A stretch of DNA of 24,636 bases. Source: Fluviibacter sp964604465 (GTDB taxonomy: Bacteria; Pseudomonadota; Gammaproteobacteria; Burkholderiales; Rhodocyclaceae). The stretch covers positions 1 through 24,636 of the forward strand of contig CAZRYZ010000017.1 in assembly GCA_964604465.1 (NCBI GenBank). The letters run 5' to 3'. The notes beneath the pieces were generated by a model. The model did no database searches and had not been told where the DNA came from. It was given only the letters and a program-made list of their open reading frames with translations. Below are positions 7,546 to 13,535 of this stretch, in pieces (within the stretch, counting starts at the first letter, position 1; every line of letters begins with the position of its first letter). The translations under genes were made by a program, and so were the position numbers.

Positions 7546-7592
7546 TTCAAGATAGCGGCAGCCCAAGGGTTTATCGATCCGCAAATCTTGAA
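7546..7592. other. Interrupted hairpin at the zeta-toxin truncation point
   Basis: TTCAAGAT-a-GCGG (7546-7558) pairs with CCGC-aa-ATCTTGAA (7580-7592), giving a 12-bp stem with a small internal loop and a terminal loop of about 21 bases. A separate 8-bp inverted repeat, AACCCTTG (7526-7533) with CAAGGGTT (7564-7571), crosses it, so the two could form a pseudoknot. It lies between the tRNA and the point where zeta-toxin similarity ends. Function is unknown; a terminator, a recombination scar or a fold at an element end are all possible. Confidence 0.5.
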
Positions 7593-7699
7593 CACCCGCC
7601 CATCCATTCGTGGCGCAAGAGCTGCTCAGTAATCGACGTCTTGCCAGCACCATTCGGCCCGGCTACGACAATCAGACGCGGTTTAAATTGTTCGCTCAC
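7571..7699 (-). pseudogene. Truncated zeta-type toxin kinase (N-terminal stump)
   Basis: A GTG at 7699 opens a 42-codon frame: SEQFKPRLIVVAGPNGAGKT, then SITEQLLRHEWMGGC, then unrelated residues to a TAA at 7571. The P-loop GPNGAGKTS and the helix with LLRHEWM..C match the start of the zeta-toxin/COG4185 family of small P-loop kinases. The usual 'YINPD' continuation and the rest of the fold (normally about 190 residues) are missing, so it must be inactive as a kinase. Its GTG overlaps the stop of the upstream antitoxin-like gene in GTGA, the expected coupled toxin-antitoxin layout. Similarity ends where the hairpin starts, implying deletion by recombination near the tRNA. Confidence 0.8.
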
Positions 7700-7878
7700 G
7701 AAATGGTGCGTTGTTTAGCCGCGTCAGCAATCTCTTTGCGTAACTTCTGCATCAGGGCTTCACGTGCTTGCTTTGCTTTTGTGCGAGCTTCAAGCGCCAC
7801 AAAACCCATCAAAGCAGAAAGTTGCTCATCAGTCGGTTCGTGCACAATGTCGTTGAGATCAAAAGATTGGGTGTTCAT
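7696..7878 (-). CDS. Antitoxin-like protein of a zeta-type toxin-antitoxin pair
   Basis: The 60-residue, mostly helical acidic-basic protein begins MNTQSFDLNDIVHEPTDEQL. It continues into a charged helix rich in Ala, Lys, Arg and Glu (ARTKAKQAREALMQKLRKEI). Its position directly before, and 4-base overlap with, the zeta-kinase stump identifies it as the partner antitoxin; I infer this from layout and family resemblance. The ATG at 7878 has GGAGG 7 bases upstream, while the longer frame to 7905 lacks a site. Upstream, an 8-bp palindrome ACTATAGT and the inverted repeat CACTA-5-TAGTG (7903-7917) could be an autoregulatory operator. With its toxin truncated, the gene is probably decaying or serves as an anti-addiction remnant. 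Confidence 0.75.
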   Translation of the reverse strand: MNTQSFDLNDIVHEPTDEQLSALMGFVALEARTKAKQAREALMQKLRKEIADAAKQRTIS

Positions 7879-7939
7879 GTGATCCTCCGTTGCTGCATTA
7901 TGCACTATAGTCTAGTGGCATGTAATCAATCGAAAACTA

Positions 7940-7987
7940 CCGGTTCCGAAAGGAGTGTCGGTTCGATTCCGACCCGAGGCACCAACC
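7940..7987 (+). repeat. tRNA-Leu 3'-end repeat, copy 2 (junction of the two islets)
   Basis: A 48-base perfect copy of 7472-7519 lacking the acceptor 5' strand, D arm and most of the anticodon arm, so it is not a tRNA gene. It ends the antitoxin/zeta islet and begins the nucleotidyltransferase/HEPN islet. Identity extends 3 bases beyond CCA, so the repeated unit is slightly larger than the tRNA end itself, as in integrase core sites. Confidence 0.9.
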
Positions 7988-8021
7988 CTAATGAATCGTT
8001 TGGAACGATTTCATGGTTGGG

Positions 8022-8075
8022 TTGTATTTTGTCTGTAGCAGAGGTATGGTGTTTTCTTTAAAGAAACGAACGTTC
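8022..8075 (+). promoter_or_regulatory. Promoter and palindromic operator of the MNT-HEPN pair
   Basis: TTGTAT (8022-8027) and TATGGT (8045-8050) are separated by 17 bases and form a plausible promoter. Directly downstream are the 14-bp perfect palindrome TTTCTTTAAAGAAA (8053-8066) and the 8-bp palindrome GAACGTTC (8068-8075). Both fall in the transcribed leader before the ATG at 8092. The winged-helix N-terminus of the first protein makes it a natural candidate to bind them, which is inference. AGGAAAC at 8082-8088 is the probable ribosome-binding site. Confidence 0.5.
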
Positions 8076-8091
8076 TTTATTAGGAAACAAA

Positions 8092-8670
8092 ATGTCGGCC
8101 TCTGACCTGCTTTTTCCCAATCAATATCGCCGCAATGTGTTGGCTTTGCTGTTGATGAAGCCACAGCATTGGGTTCATTTGCGAGAGCTGGCACGATTGA
8201 CGGGCGCTTCACCTGGCACATTAAAGAAGGAGCTGGATGCGCTGTTGGCTGCAGGATTGTTGAAATCACAAAAGGTGGGTAACCAAACACAGTTCAGCGC
8301 TAATGCTGAGCATCCGGTATATCCGGAATTATCTGGTCTGATTCGTAAAACGATTGGTTTGCGAGATGTGTTGGCCGATGCTTTGCAGCCATTAGGTGAC
8401 CTGGTCAAAGTGGTGTTCGTGTTTGGGTCTATGGCCAGCGCTAATGAAAATTCTCAAAGTGATGTGGATGTATTGATTATTGGCGATGTCACATTTGGTC
8501 AAGTGGTCGAGGCACTATATGACGCGCAGAAAACTCTGGCTCGCGAGATTAACCCCAAGGTAATGTCGAGCGCCGAGTGGCAATCTAAGCGAGACCAGGG
8601 CAACACTTTTGTGAAAGAATTAACCGCCAAGCCAAAATTATTCATCGTGGGTGCCGAGCATGACCTCTGA
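8092..8670 (+). CDS. Winged-helix/minimal nucleotidyltransferase fusion, antitoxin-like
   Basis: The 192-residue protein has two parts. Residues 8-70 form a winged helix-turn-helix (VHLRELARLTGASPGTLKKELDALLAAGLL, then a basic wing). Residues 100-175 form a minimal nucleotidyltransferase domain with FGSMASANENSQSDVDVLII, i.e. the GS (112-113) and DxD (124, 126) metal-binding signature of the pol-beta superfamily. Stand-alone MNT proteins paired with HEPN proteins are known antitoxins that AMPylate and silence the HEPN RNase. The fused DNA-binding domain suggests that it also represses its own operon. Its stop lies inside the start of the next gene (11-base overlap), supporting co-translation. 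The pair is enclosed by tRNA-Leu 3'-end repeats. Confidence 0.8.
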   Translation: MSASDLLFPNQYRRNVLALLLMKPQHWVHLRELARLTGASPGTLKKELDALLAAGLLKSQKVGNQTQFSANAEHPVYPELSGLIRKTIGLRDVLADALQPLGDLVKVVFVFGSMASANENSQSDVDVLIIGDVTFGQVVEALYDAQKTLAREINPKVMSSAEWQSKRDQGNTFVKELTAKPKLFIVGAEHDL

Positions 8671-9088
8671 TCAATTGTTGAGTTTGCAACGGATTGGATC
8701 GATTGATCCGGTGCCGTTTTCCAAAGAGTTGCTTGAGAAGATGCTCAATGTTGCGCGCAGCCGGCTGCAAGATGCCATGCGAGAAGACAATAGTATGGAA
8801 ACCCGTTTCGACTGTGCCTATACAGCCATACGTGCTGTGGCTGATGCGGCGCTACTGAAGCAGGGATATCGCACGTCAACCAGTAAGCCTGGACATCATC
8901 AAACAACCTTACAATGCTTGGTGCACACATTGGGTGTAGCATCAGCAACTGTTCGGGTGCTCGATGGATTACGAAAGCAAAGAAATTTGATCGATTACGA
9001 CGGCGAACTTATTACGGATAGCTTGTTGATGGAGTGTTTAGATCAAGCCAACCTATTGTTAGGTATAGCAAGTCAAAAGTTGAAATAG
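8660..9088 (+). CDS. HEPN-like protein, presumed toxin partner of the MNT protein
   Basis: The 142-residue, mostly helical protein has a FDCAYTAIRAVADAALLKQGY helix near residues 50-70. A later helix carries LRKQRNLIDYDGEL (residues 104-117), the position of the HEPN RNase motif. Canonical HEPN toxins carry R-x4-6-H; here the motif reads R108-N109...D112-Y113 with no following His, as in a subgroup of HEPN proteins with an RNxxxY form. RNase activity is therefore uncertain. The ATG at 8660 is preferred to the GTG at 8651 because both lie in the overlap and only the ATG gives the normal N-terminus; neither has a strong ribosome-binding site, consistent with coupling. Function is inferred mainly from layout. 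Confidence 0.7.
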   Translation: MTSDQLLSLQRIGSIDPVPFSKELLEKMLNVARSRLQDAMREDNSMETRFDCAYTAIRAVADAALLKQGYRTSTSKPGHHQTTLQCLVHTLGVASATVRVLDGLRKQRNLIDYDGELITDSLLMECLDQANLLLGIASQKLK

Positions 9089-9102
9089 CGTAGGGAAACG
9101 TA

Positions 9103-9160
9103 CCGGATTCAAAATCCGGTTCCGAAAGGCGTGTCAGTTCGATTCCGACCCGAGGCACCA
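9103..9160 (+). repeat. tRNA-Leu 3'-end repeat, copy 3 (outer, attR-like)
   Basis: 58 bases align without gaps to tRNA positions 7459-7516, from the anticodon stem to CCA, with three substitutions (9108, 9130, 9136). The change at 9136 breaks a T-stem pair and the acceptor 5' half is absent, so it is not a functional tRNA. It is longer and more diverged than copy 2, suggesting that it marks an older event or is the displaced original tRNA end. It starts 14 bases after the HEPN stop codon. Confidence 0.88.
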
Positions 9161-9213
9161 ATTGCGCGGGATCCCAGAACACAGAAAGATGCTAGGTAAA
9201 TGGGACGCAATCC

Positions 9214-9972
9214 ATGACATTTCCCGTTGAAATCCGCGAATCCCGCGGTATCCGCACGCTGCACTTTGGCTCTGACTGGGTGCAGGGGGCGATGCGGATT
9301 AGCCGCCCGTGGGATCTGGAGTTGGTCTATACCCGCGAGATGATGGTGGCGTTGCTGTTGTCAGTCGATTGGCCGGTGATGCCGCAGCGAATATTGCAGA
9401 TTGGTCTGGGTGCGGGATCATTGACGCGGTTTATTCACCGGTATTTACCGGAAGCAAGCCAGACGGTGGTTGAGTTATCTCCCGCAGTGGTTGGGGCTGC
9501 CAGGCAAATGTTTCGGCTACCTTCGTGCTCGGAGCGTCTTGTCATCGAGATTGTGGATGGCGCGGAATGGGTCGCTCAAACTCAACAGCAATTTGATCTG
9601 ATTCTGATCGATGGGTTTGATGCCGATAGCCGTTCGGGCGGTCTGGAGTCAGCTGCGTTCTATCTGGATTGTCGCCGTATACTGACATCCGGTGGGTTGT
9701 TGGTGGCTAACCTGTTGAGCAAAAGCCCGACTTTCCTTCAGGCCTGCATGAATCTGGATCAGGCGTTGGAGGCTCAAACACGGCTGCTCCCCCTGACCCC
9801 GGGTGGCAACGTGATTGCACTCGGGGCTACTAACGAGACGGTTCAACTTGATGAGGCGGCGTTGCGCGAACGTGCAGAGCACTTACAGGCGCAGACAGGT
9901 CTGGATCTGAAGCCCCTGTTGGAACGATTGTTCGCCCAGGAGGATGGCCTACCCTTTGGAATCGGGGCTTAG
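9214..9972 (+). CDS. Spermidine synthase-like protein (SAM-dependent methyltransferase fold)
   Basis: The 252-residue protein has a Rossmann methyltransferase fold of the spermidine-synthase family. An N-terminal beta strand region (RGIRTLHFGSDWVQGAMRI) resembles SpeE. The glycine-rich motif is ILQIGLGAGSLTRF (60-73), with acidic residues at E87, D115 (VDGAEW) and D133 (LIDGFDADS). The usual GGGDG of true aminopropyltransferases is replaced by GLGAG, so polyamine synthesis is doubtful; many such proteins are uncharacterised. It is the first gene outside the tRNA islets and converges on the DUF1840-type gene with a single base between stop codons. The ribosome-binding site is weak. Confidence 0.7.
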   Translation: MTFPVEIRESRGIRTLHFGSDWVQGAMRISRPWDLELVYTREMMVALLLSVDWPVMPQRILQIGLGAGSLTRFIHRYLPEASQTVVELSPAVVGAARQMFRLPSCSERLVIEIVDGAEWVAQTQQQFDLILIDGFDADSRSGGLESAAFYLDCRRILTSGGLLVANLLSKSPTFLQACMNLDQALEAQTRLLPLTPGGNVIALGATNETVQLDEAALRERAEHLQAQTGLDLKPLLERLFAQEDGLPFGIGA

Positions 9973-9973
9973 C

Positions 9974-10294
9974 TCAGGCAGGCCAGCGAATGGTTTCAGT
10001 GGCCGATAGGCAGCGCTTCATGAGTTCTAGAAGCGGAATCGCCCGTTGAGCCATGTGAATTTGAACCGGCGCATTCTCATCCTGTTCAGAATCCAGGTCC
10101 TCCGGCCAGATCACCGGATTGGCTTGTTTGTCCACTTCGATGAGCTGTTGTAGACGGGTGATCAGCGCAGGGAGCTGGGCCGTCATGATCTCGCCGGTTT
10201 CGGGCAGATTGAGTGCCGCCAGCAGTTGTGTCGCGTCATCGCCGAACATGATGACGCTGCCCTGGGTGGATGAGCGGAAGGTGATGAGGGCCAT
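9974..10294 (-). CDS. DUF1840-type conserved hypothetical protein
   Basis: The 106-residue cytoplasmic protein starts MALITFRSSTQGSVIMFGDDA and ends in an IPLLELMKRCL helix, matching DUF1840, a small family seen mainly in Betaproteobacteria. There is no membrane segment or catalytic motif. It starts 2 bases after the stop of the potassium-channel gene on the same strand, so the two are probably co-transcribed. Function is unknown. Confidence 0.75.
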   Translation of the reverse strand: MALITFRSSTQGSVIMFGDDATQLLAALNLPETGEIMTAQLPALITRLQQLIEVDKQANPVIWPEDLDSEQDENAPVQIHMAQRAIPLLELMKRCLSATETIRWPA

Positions 10295-10296
10295 GG

Positions 10297-10878
10297 TTAG
10301 CGGGTACCCCGATCACGCAGAGGCTCGATCCCCTCAATGGCATCAAGTTCTGGAATCGAGACATGGTTTTTGATAAGGATGGCACGAATCTTCTTGTCAT
10401 GTTTTAAGTACCAGGCCTGACGGAAGAGTGTCGACATATTGAGCATGGCCGCCGTGCTCAGTGCAATGGCGAATAGACCTGAAAGTGAAATAAAGATCGC
10501 CTGCATCTTCCATGCACTGGGCATGACGTCTGAAATAATTCCGATGGTGGTGTAACAGCTACCAGCAAAGAGCAGGGCATTCAGCGGGTGCTCCATGAGG
10601 CCTAGCAGCAGCATGAAGCCGCCCCAACAGAGAATCGCGAAAACCTGTAACAGCATCAATAACGTGATCGAGACCATGTAAGTCAGGAAGACGCGGTTGT
10701 ATTGGGATCTGTCGAGATGGATCCGTGCATTGATCTCGTAGTAAACAGCGATTCTGCGGAGGAAGTAGAGCGTGATCCAGAGAATGCCGAAAAGGCCGGT
10801 GACACCGACGGCCAGATTCTGCAGAAAGGGCACCAATTCAATGGCATGGTGCGCAAACAGGGAGTTTGGATTTAACAT
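10297..10878 (-). CDS. Small ion channel with potassium-channel-like pore
   Basis: The 193-residue inner-membrane protein has segments at about 16-40 and 64-93, a pore region at 101-118, and a closing segment at 124-146. A basic cytoplasmic tail follows. The pore reads FAGSCYTTIGIISD, where TTIG plus Asp matches the TxG selectivity filter of the Ion_trans_2 family, with a shortened filter (TIG rather than GYG), so ion selectivity is uncertain. The ATG at 10878 is chosen; a TTG at 10917 would add a 13-residue leader and overlap the divergent gene. No clear ribosome-binding site is seen. It is co-directional with the DUF1840-type gene. Confidence 0.7.
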   Translation of the reverse strand: MLNPNSLFAHHAIELVPFLQNLAVGVTGLFGILWITLYFLRRIAVYYEINARIHLDRSQYNRVFLTYMVSITLLMLLQVFAILCWGGFMLLLGLMEHPLNALLFAGSCYTTIGIISDVMPSAWKMQAIFISLSGLFAIALSTAAMLNMSTLFRQAWYLKHDKKIRAILIKNHVSIPELDAIEGIEPLRDRGTR

Positions 10879-10922
10879 AGTGCAGAATTCTATTATCAAA
10901 CAAGCCGTTGGGGGCAATCGTC

Positions 10923-11414
10923 ATGTCAAAGAATCGTAAACTGGGGCGTTCGTTAGCAGGCCTTTTACTGGTGCTAGGCTTTGTTTTGCCGATGACGGCG
11001 GAAGCCCAGTGGATCTTTGTGGCGCATCGTGCCATGAACCGGATCCAGCAGGTGACACAGGATCCGGATAATGGTCAGGGGCAGAATGCTTCAGCGCCAC
11101 AACGTGTGACTCAGGTGGCGACAGTAATCCTGGATGTGCCAGCCAAGCGGGTATTTGAAGTGGCGACGAATGCTACGAACCGTAATCAGAATGTGACGGT
11201 CGTCAGCAATGATCCCGCCAGCATGACCATCAAGGTCAAAGAGGGGGATCAGTCAGCAACCCTGGCGGTGAGCGCGCTGAACAAGAACGTGTCCCAGTTG
11301 ATGATTGTGGGAAGCGCCCCCGCCGGTGAAAACCCTCAGACCAGCCGCATTGTGAATGCAGCGATGAACCTATGCAACGATATGGGTAAAAAGTGCGAGG
11401 TCGGTAGCAACTAA
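10923..11414 (+). CDS. Secreted protein of unknown function
   Basis: The 163-residue protein has a clear Sec signal peptide (KNRK, hydrophobic core, cleavage after AEA at residue 28). The mature domain has alternating strands such as VTQVATVILDVPAKRVFEV and SMTIKVKEGDQSATLAVSAL, and two C-terminal cysteines (CNDMGKKC) that could form a disulfide. The strand pattern is vaguely like small periplasmic lipid- or ligand-binding folds, but I do not recognise a family. The ATG at 10923 is preferred over a TTG at 10908, with a G-rich site about 9 bases upstream. It is divergent from the channel gene; the 44 bases between the starts must hold both promoters. Confidence 0.7.
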   Translation: MSKNRKLGRSLAGLLLVLGFVLPMTAEAQWIFVAHRAMNRIQQVTQDPDNGQGQNASAPQRVTQVATVILDVPAKRVFEVATNATNRNQNVTVVSNDPASMTIKVKEGDQSATLAVSALNKNVSQLMIVGSAPAGENPQTSRIVNAAMNLCNDMGKKCEVGSN

Positions 11415-11450
11415 GTGTATTGAGGGGCTTCAGTCGAGGCGGCCAGAAAC

Positions 11451-13493
11451 TCAGGCCACCTCAGCCGTCATGCCGCTGTGGCGTAAGAGGGCGTCGACCT
11501 GTGGATCCCGTCCGCGGAATGCGCGGAAAGATTCAATCGCCGGGCGTGAGCCGCCAACCGACAGAATCTCTTTGAGGAAGCGGGCACCGGTGCCCGGATC
11601 GACCGGGTCGCCACTCTCTTCAAAGGCCGCAAAGGCGTCAGCCGATAGGACTTCTGCCCATTTATAGCTGTAGTAACCTGCGGCATAACCACCTGCAAAG
11701 ATATGCGAGAAGCTGTTGGGGAAGCGGTGCCAGGCCGGTGGGTGAATGACGGCGACTTCATCACGAACCTGGGCCAAGGTTTCGAGAACGGGCGTGCGGC
11801 AGGCTGGATCACTGTGAATGAGCAGATCAAACAGGGCAAATTCAAGCTGGCGCAGCGTGAACAGGCCGCTCTGGAAGTTCTTGGCTGCAATCATTTTGTC
11901 GTAGAGCGCGCGCGGTAGCGGCTCACCGGTTTCAACATGCGCGGTCATGTCCTGCAGGACTGACCACTCCCAGCAGAAGTTCTCCATAAACTGCGAGGGC
12001 AGTTCAACGGCATCCCACTCGACGCCATGAATCCCGGAAACGGCCAGATCCTCGACCTGGGTCAGCATGTGGTGCAGGCCGTGCCCGGTTTCGTGGAATA
12101 GCGTGATCACATCGTCGTGCGAGAAGGTCGCCGGCTTGTCACCGATGGGGGCCGGGAAGTTGCAGTTGAGGTAGGCAACGGGGGTCTGAATGCCGCTGCT
12201 GATCCGCCGGCGGGTCAGCGCTTCGTCCATCCAGGCGCCGCCGCGTTTTTCTTCGCGGGCATAGAGATCCAGATAGAACTGGCCGATCAGCTGGCTGTCT
12301 TTGGTGATGCGGAAGAAACGGACACTCGGGTGCCAGACGGGGGCGCTATCCGGGGTGATCTGTACGCTGAACAGGCGTTCAATGACGCTAAATAGACCGC
12401 CGAGGACTTTGGGTTCTGGGAAGTATTGCTTCACCTCGTCATCCGAGAAGCTGTAACGCGCCTGCTTAAGCTTTTCCGAGATGTAGGCGATGTCCCAGGG
12501 TTCAATCTCGGTGAATCCGAGCTCGGTTTTGGCAAACTGGGTCAGCTCGGCCAGGTCGGCGGCACCGTAGGGCTTGGCCTTGGCAGCCAGATCGCGAAGA
12601 AAGGCCAGCACTTGCGGTACGTTGTCGGCCATTTTGGGTATGAGAGAGACCTCGGCATAACTCTGATAACCGAGCATCTGCGCCATCTCGGAACGCAGCT
12701 TGAGAATCTCGTCGATGAGTGCCGCATTGTTCCATTCGGGTTTGCTGGCGCAGTCGCCGAATTCGCTGGCACGCACGGCATAGGCGCGATACATCTGGGC
12801 GCGCAGCGGGCGATGGCTGGCGAACTGCATGACCGGCAGGTAGGAGGGCGCCTGCAGGCTAAAGCGCCAGCCACTAATGCCGGCCTTGTCTGCAGAGGCT
12901 TTTGCAGCGGCTTTGACATCCGCCGGTAGGCCATCAAGCTCTGCTTCGTTGGTCACATCGAGATGGAAGGCGTTGGTGGCATCCAGCAGGTTTTCCGAGA
13001 ACTTGGCAGCCAGTTGCGACAGCCGTTCTTGCAAGGCCTGAAAACGGGGTTTCTCGCTATCAGGCAGTTCGGCGCCGGATAGGCGGAAGTCACGAATTTC
13101 GTTCTGCAGGATCCGTTGCCGGGCCGGGCTCAAAGTCGCGAACTCGGGGCTATCGGCCATCGCCTGGTAGCGTTTGAAGAGTTCGAGGTTCTGCCCCAGC
13201 TCGGCGTAGAAGCGGGTAACCTCTGGCAGCATGGTGTTGTAGGCTTCGCGCCATGGTGGAATGTCGTTGACGCTGTGCAAGTGCCCCACAATGCCCCAGG
13301 CGCGCGATAGGCGTTCCAGATTATCCTGAAGGGGTTCGGCGAAGTTAACCCAGGTGGCTGGACTATCTTGCTTCAGTAGACGCTCAATTTCGGTACGAGA
13401 CGCATCCAGTAACTGGTTGATGGCTGGCTGCACATCCGCCGGTTGAATCAGATCAAAGCGGGGAAGCCCCGCAAAATCGAGGAGTGGATTCAT
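11451..13493 (-). CDS. prlC: Oligopeptidase A (M3 zinc metallopeptidase)
   Basis: This cytoplasmic thimet-type peptidase degrades signal peptides and other short peptides. The 680 residues match PrlC/OpdA. The zinc site TLFHETGHGLHHML (HExxH near residue 470), the downstream FMENFCWEWSVL with the third ligand Glu region, and the late HIFAGGYAAGYYSYKWAEVL are diagnostic. It is the last gene of the minus-strand run, 42 bases after purC, with AGGA upstream of the ATG. No convincing terminator follows; a GC hairpin at 11436-11462 (GAGG-c-GGCC/GGCC-a-CCTC) overlaps the stop and lacks a T tract. Confidence 0.97.
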   Translation of the reverse strand: MNPLLDFAGLPRFDLIQPADVQPAINQLLDASRTEIERLLKQDSPATWVNFAEPLQDNLERLSRAWGIVGHLHSVNDIPPWREAYNTMLPEVTRFYAELGQNLELFKRYQAMADSPEFATLSPARQRILQNEIRDFRLSGAELPDSEKPRFQALQERLSQLAAKFSENLLDATNAFHLDVTNEAELDGLPADVKAAAKASADKAGISGWRFSLQAPSYLPVMQFASHRPLRAQMYRAYAVRASEFGDCASKPEWNNAALIDEILKLRSEMAQMLGYQSYAEVSLIPKMADNVPQVLAFLRDLAAKAKPYGAADLAELTQFAKTELGFTEIEPWDIAYISEKLKQARYSFSDDEVKQYFPEPKVLGGLFSVIERLFSVQITPDSAPVWHPSVRFFRITKDSQLIGQFYLDLYAREEKRGGAWMDEALTRRRISSGIQTPVAYLNCNFPAPIGDKPATFSHDDVITLFHETGHGLHHMLTQVEDLAVSGIHGVEWDAVELPSQFMENFCWEWSVLQDMTAHVETGEPLPRALYDKMIAAKNFQSGLFTLRQLEFALFDLLIHSDPACRTPVLETLAQVRDEVAVIHPPAWHRFPNSFSHIFAGGYAAGYYSYKWAEVLSADAFAAFEESGDPVDPGTGARFLKEILSVGGSRPAIESFRAFRGRDPQVDALLRHSGMTAEVA

Positions 13494-13535
13494 TTTGGGG
13501 GCTTCCTGCGTTTCTTATAGTTTGTTCCGGAGAAA

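Noticed and set aside
7465..7653. 62-codon minus-strand frame overlapping tRNA-Leu
   Set aside because: It runs through the tRNA and the zeta stump in another frame, with no ribosome-binding site; its C-terminal residues are translated tRNA.
7768..8061. 97-codon plus-strand frame spanning repeat copy 2
   Set aside because: It is antisense to the antitoxin-like gene and translates the tRNA repeat; no start signal is visible.
7696..9088. Insertion sequence or transposon carrying the TA genes
   Set aside because: No transposase, terminal inverted repeats or short target duplication is visible; the boundaries are tRNA-derived repeats instead.
9103..9160. Second and third tRNA-Leu genes
   Set aside because: The downstream copies lack the 5' acceptor strand and D arm, so they cannot fold as tRNAs; they are kept only as repeats.
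7472..9160. CRISPR array from the repeated 48-58 bp units
   Set aside because: There are only three copies, they are hundreds of bases apart with genes between, and they clearly derive from the tRNA 3' end.
11436..11462. Terminator after prlC
   Set aside because: The hairpin has a C-A mismatch, overlaps the prlC stop codon and has no T tract on either strand.
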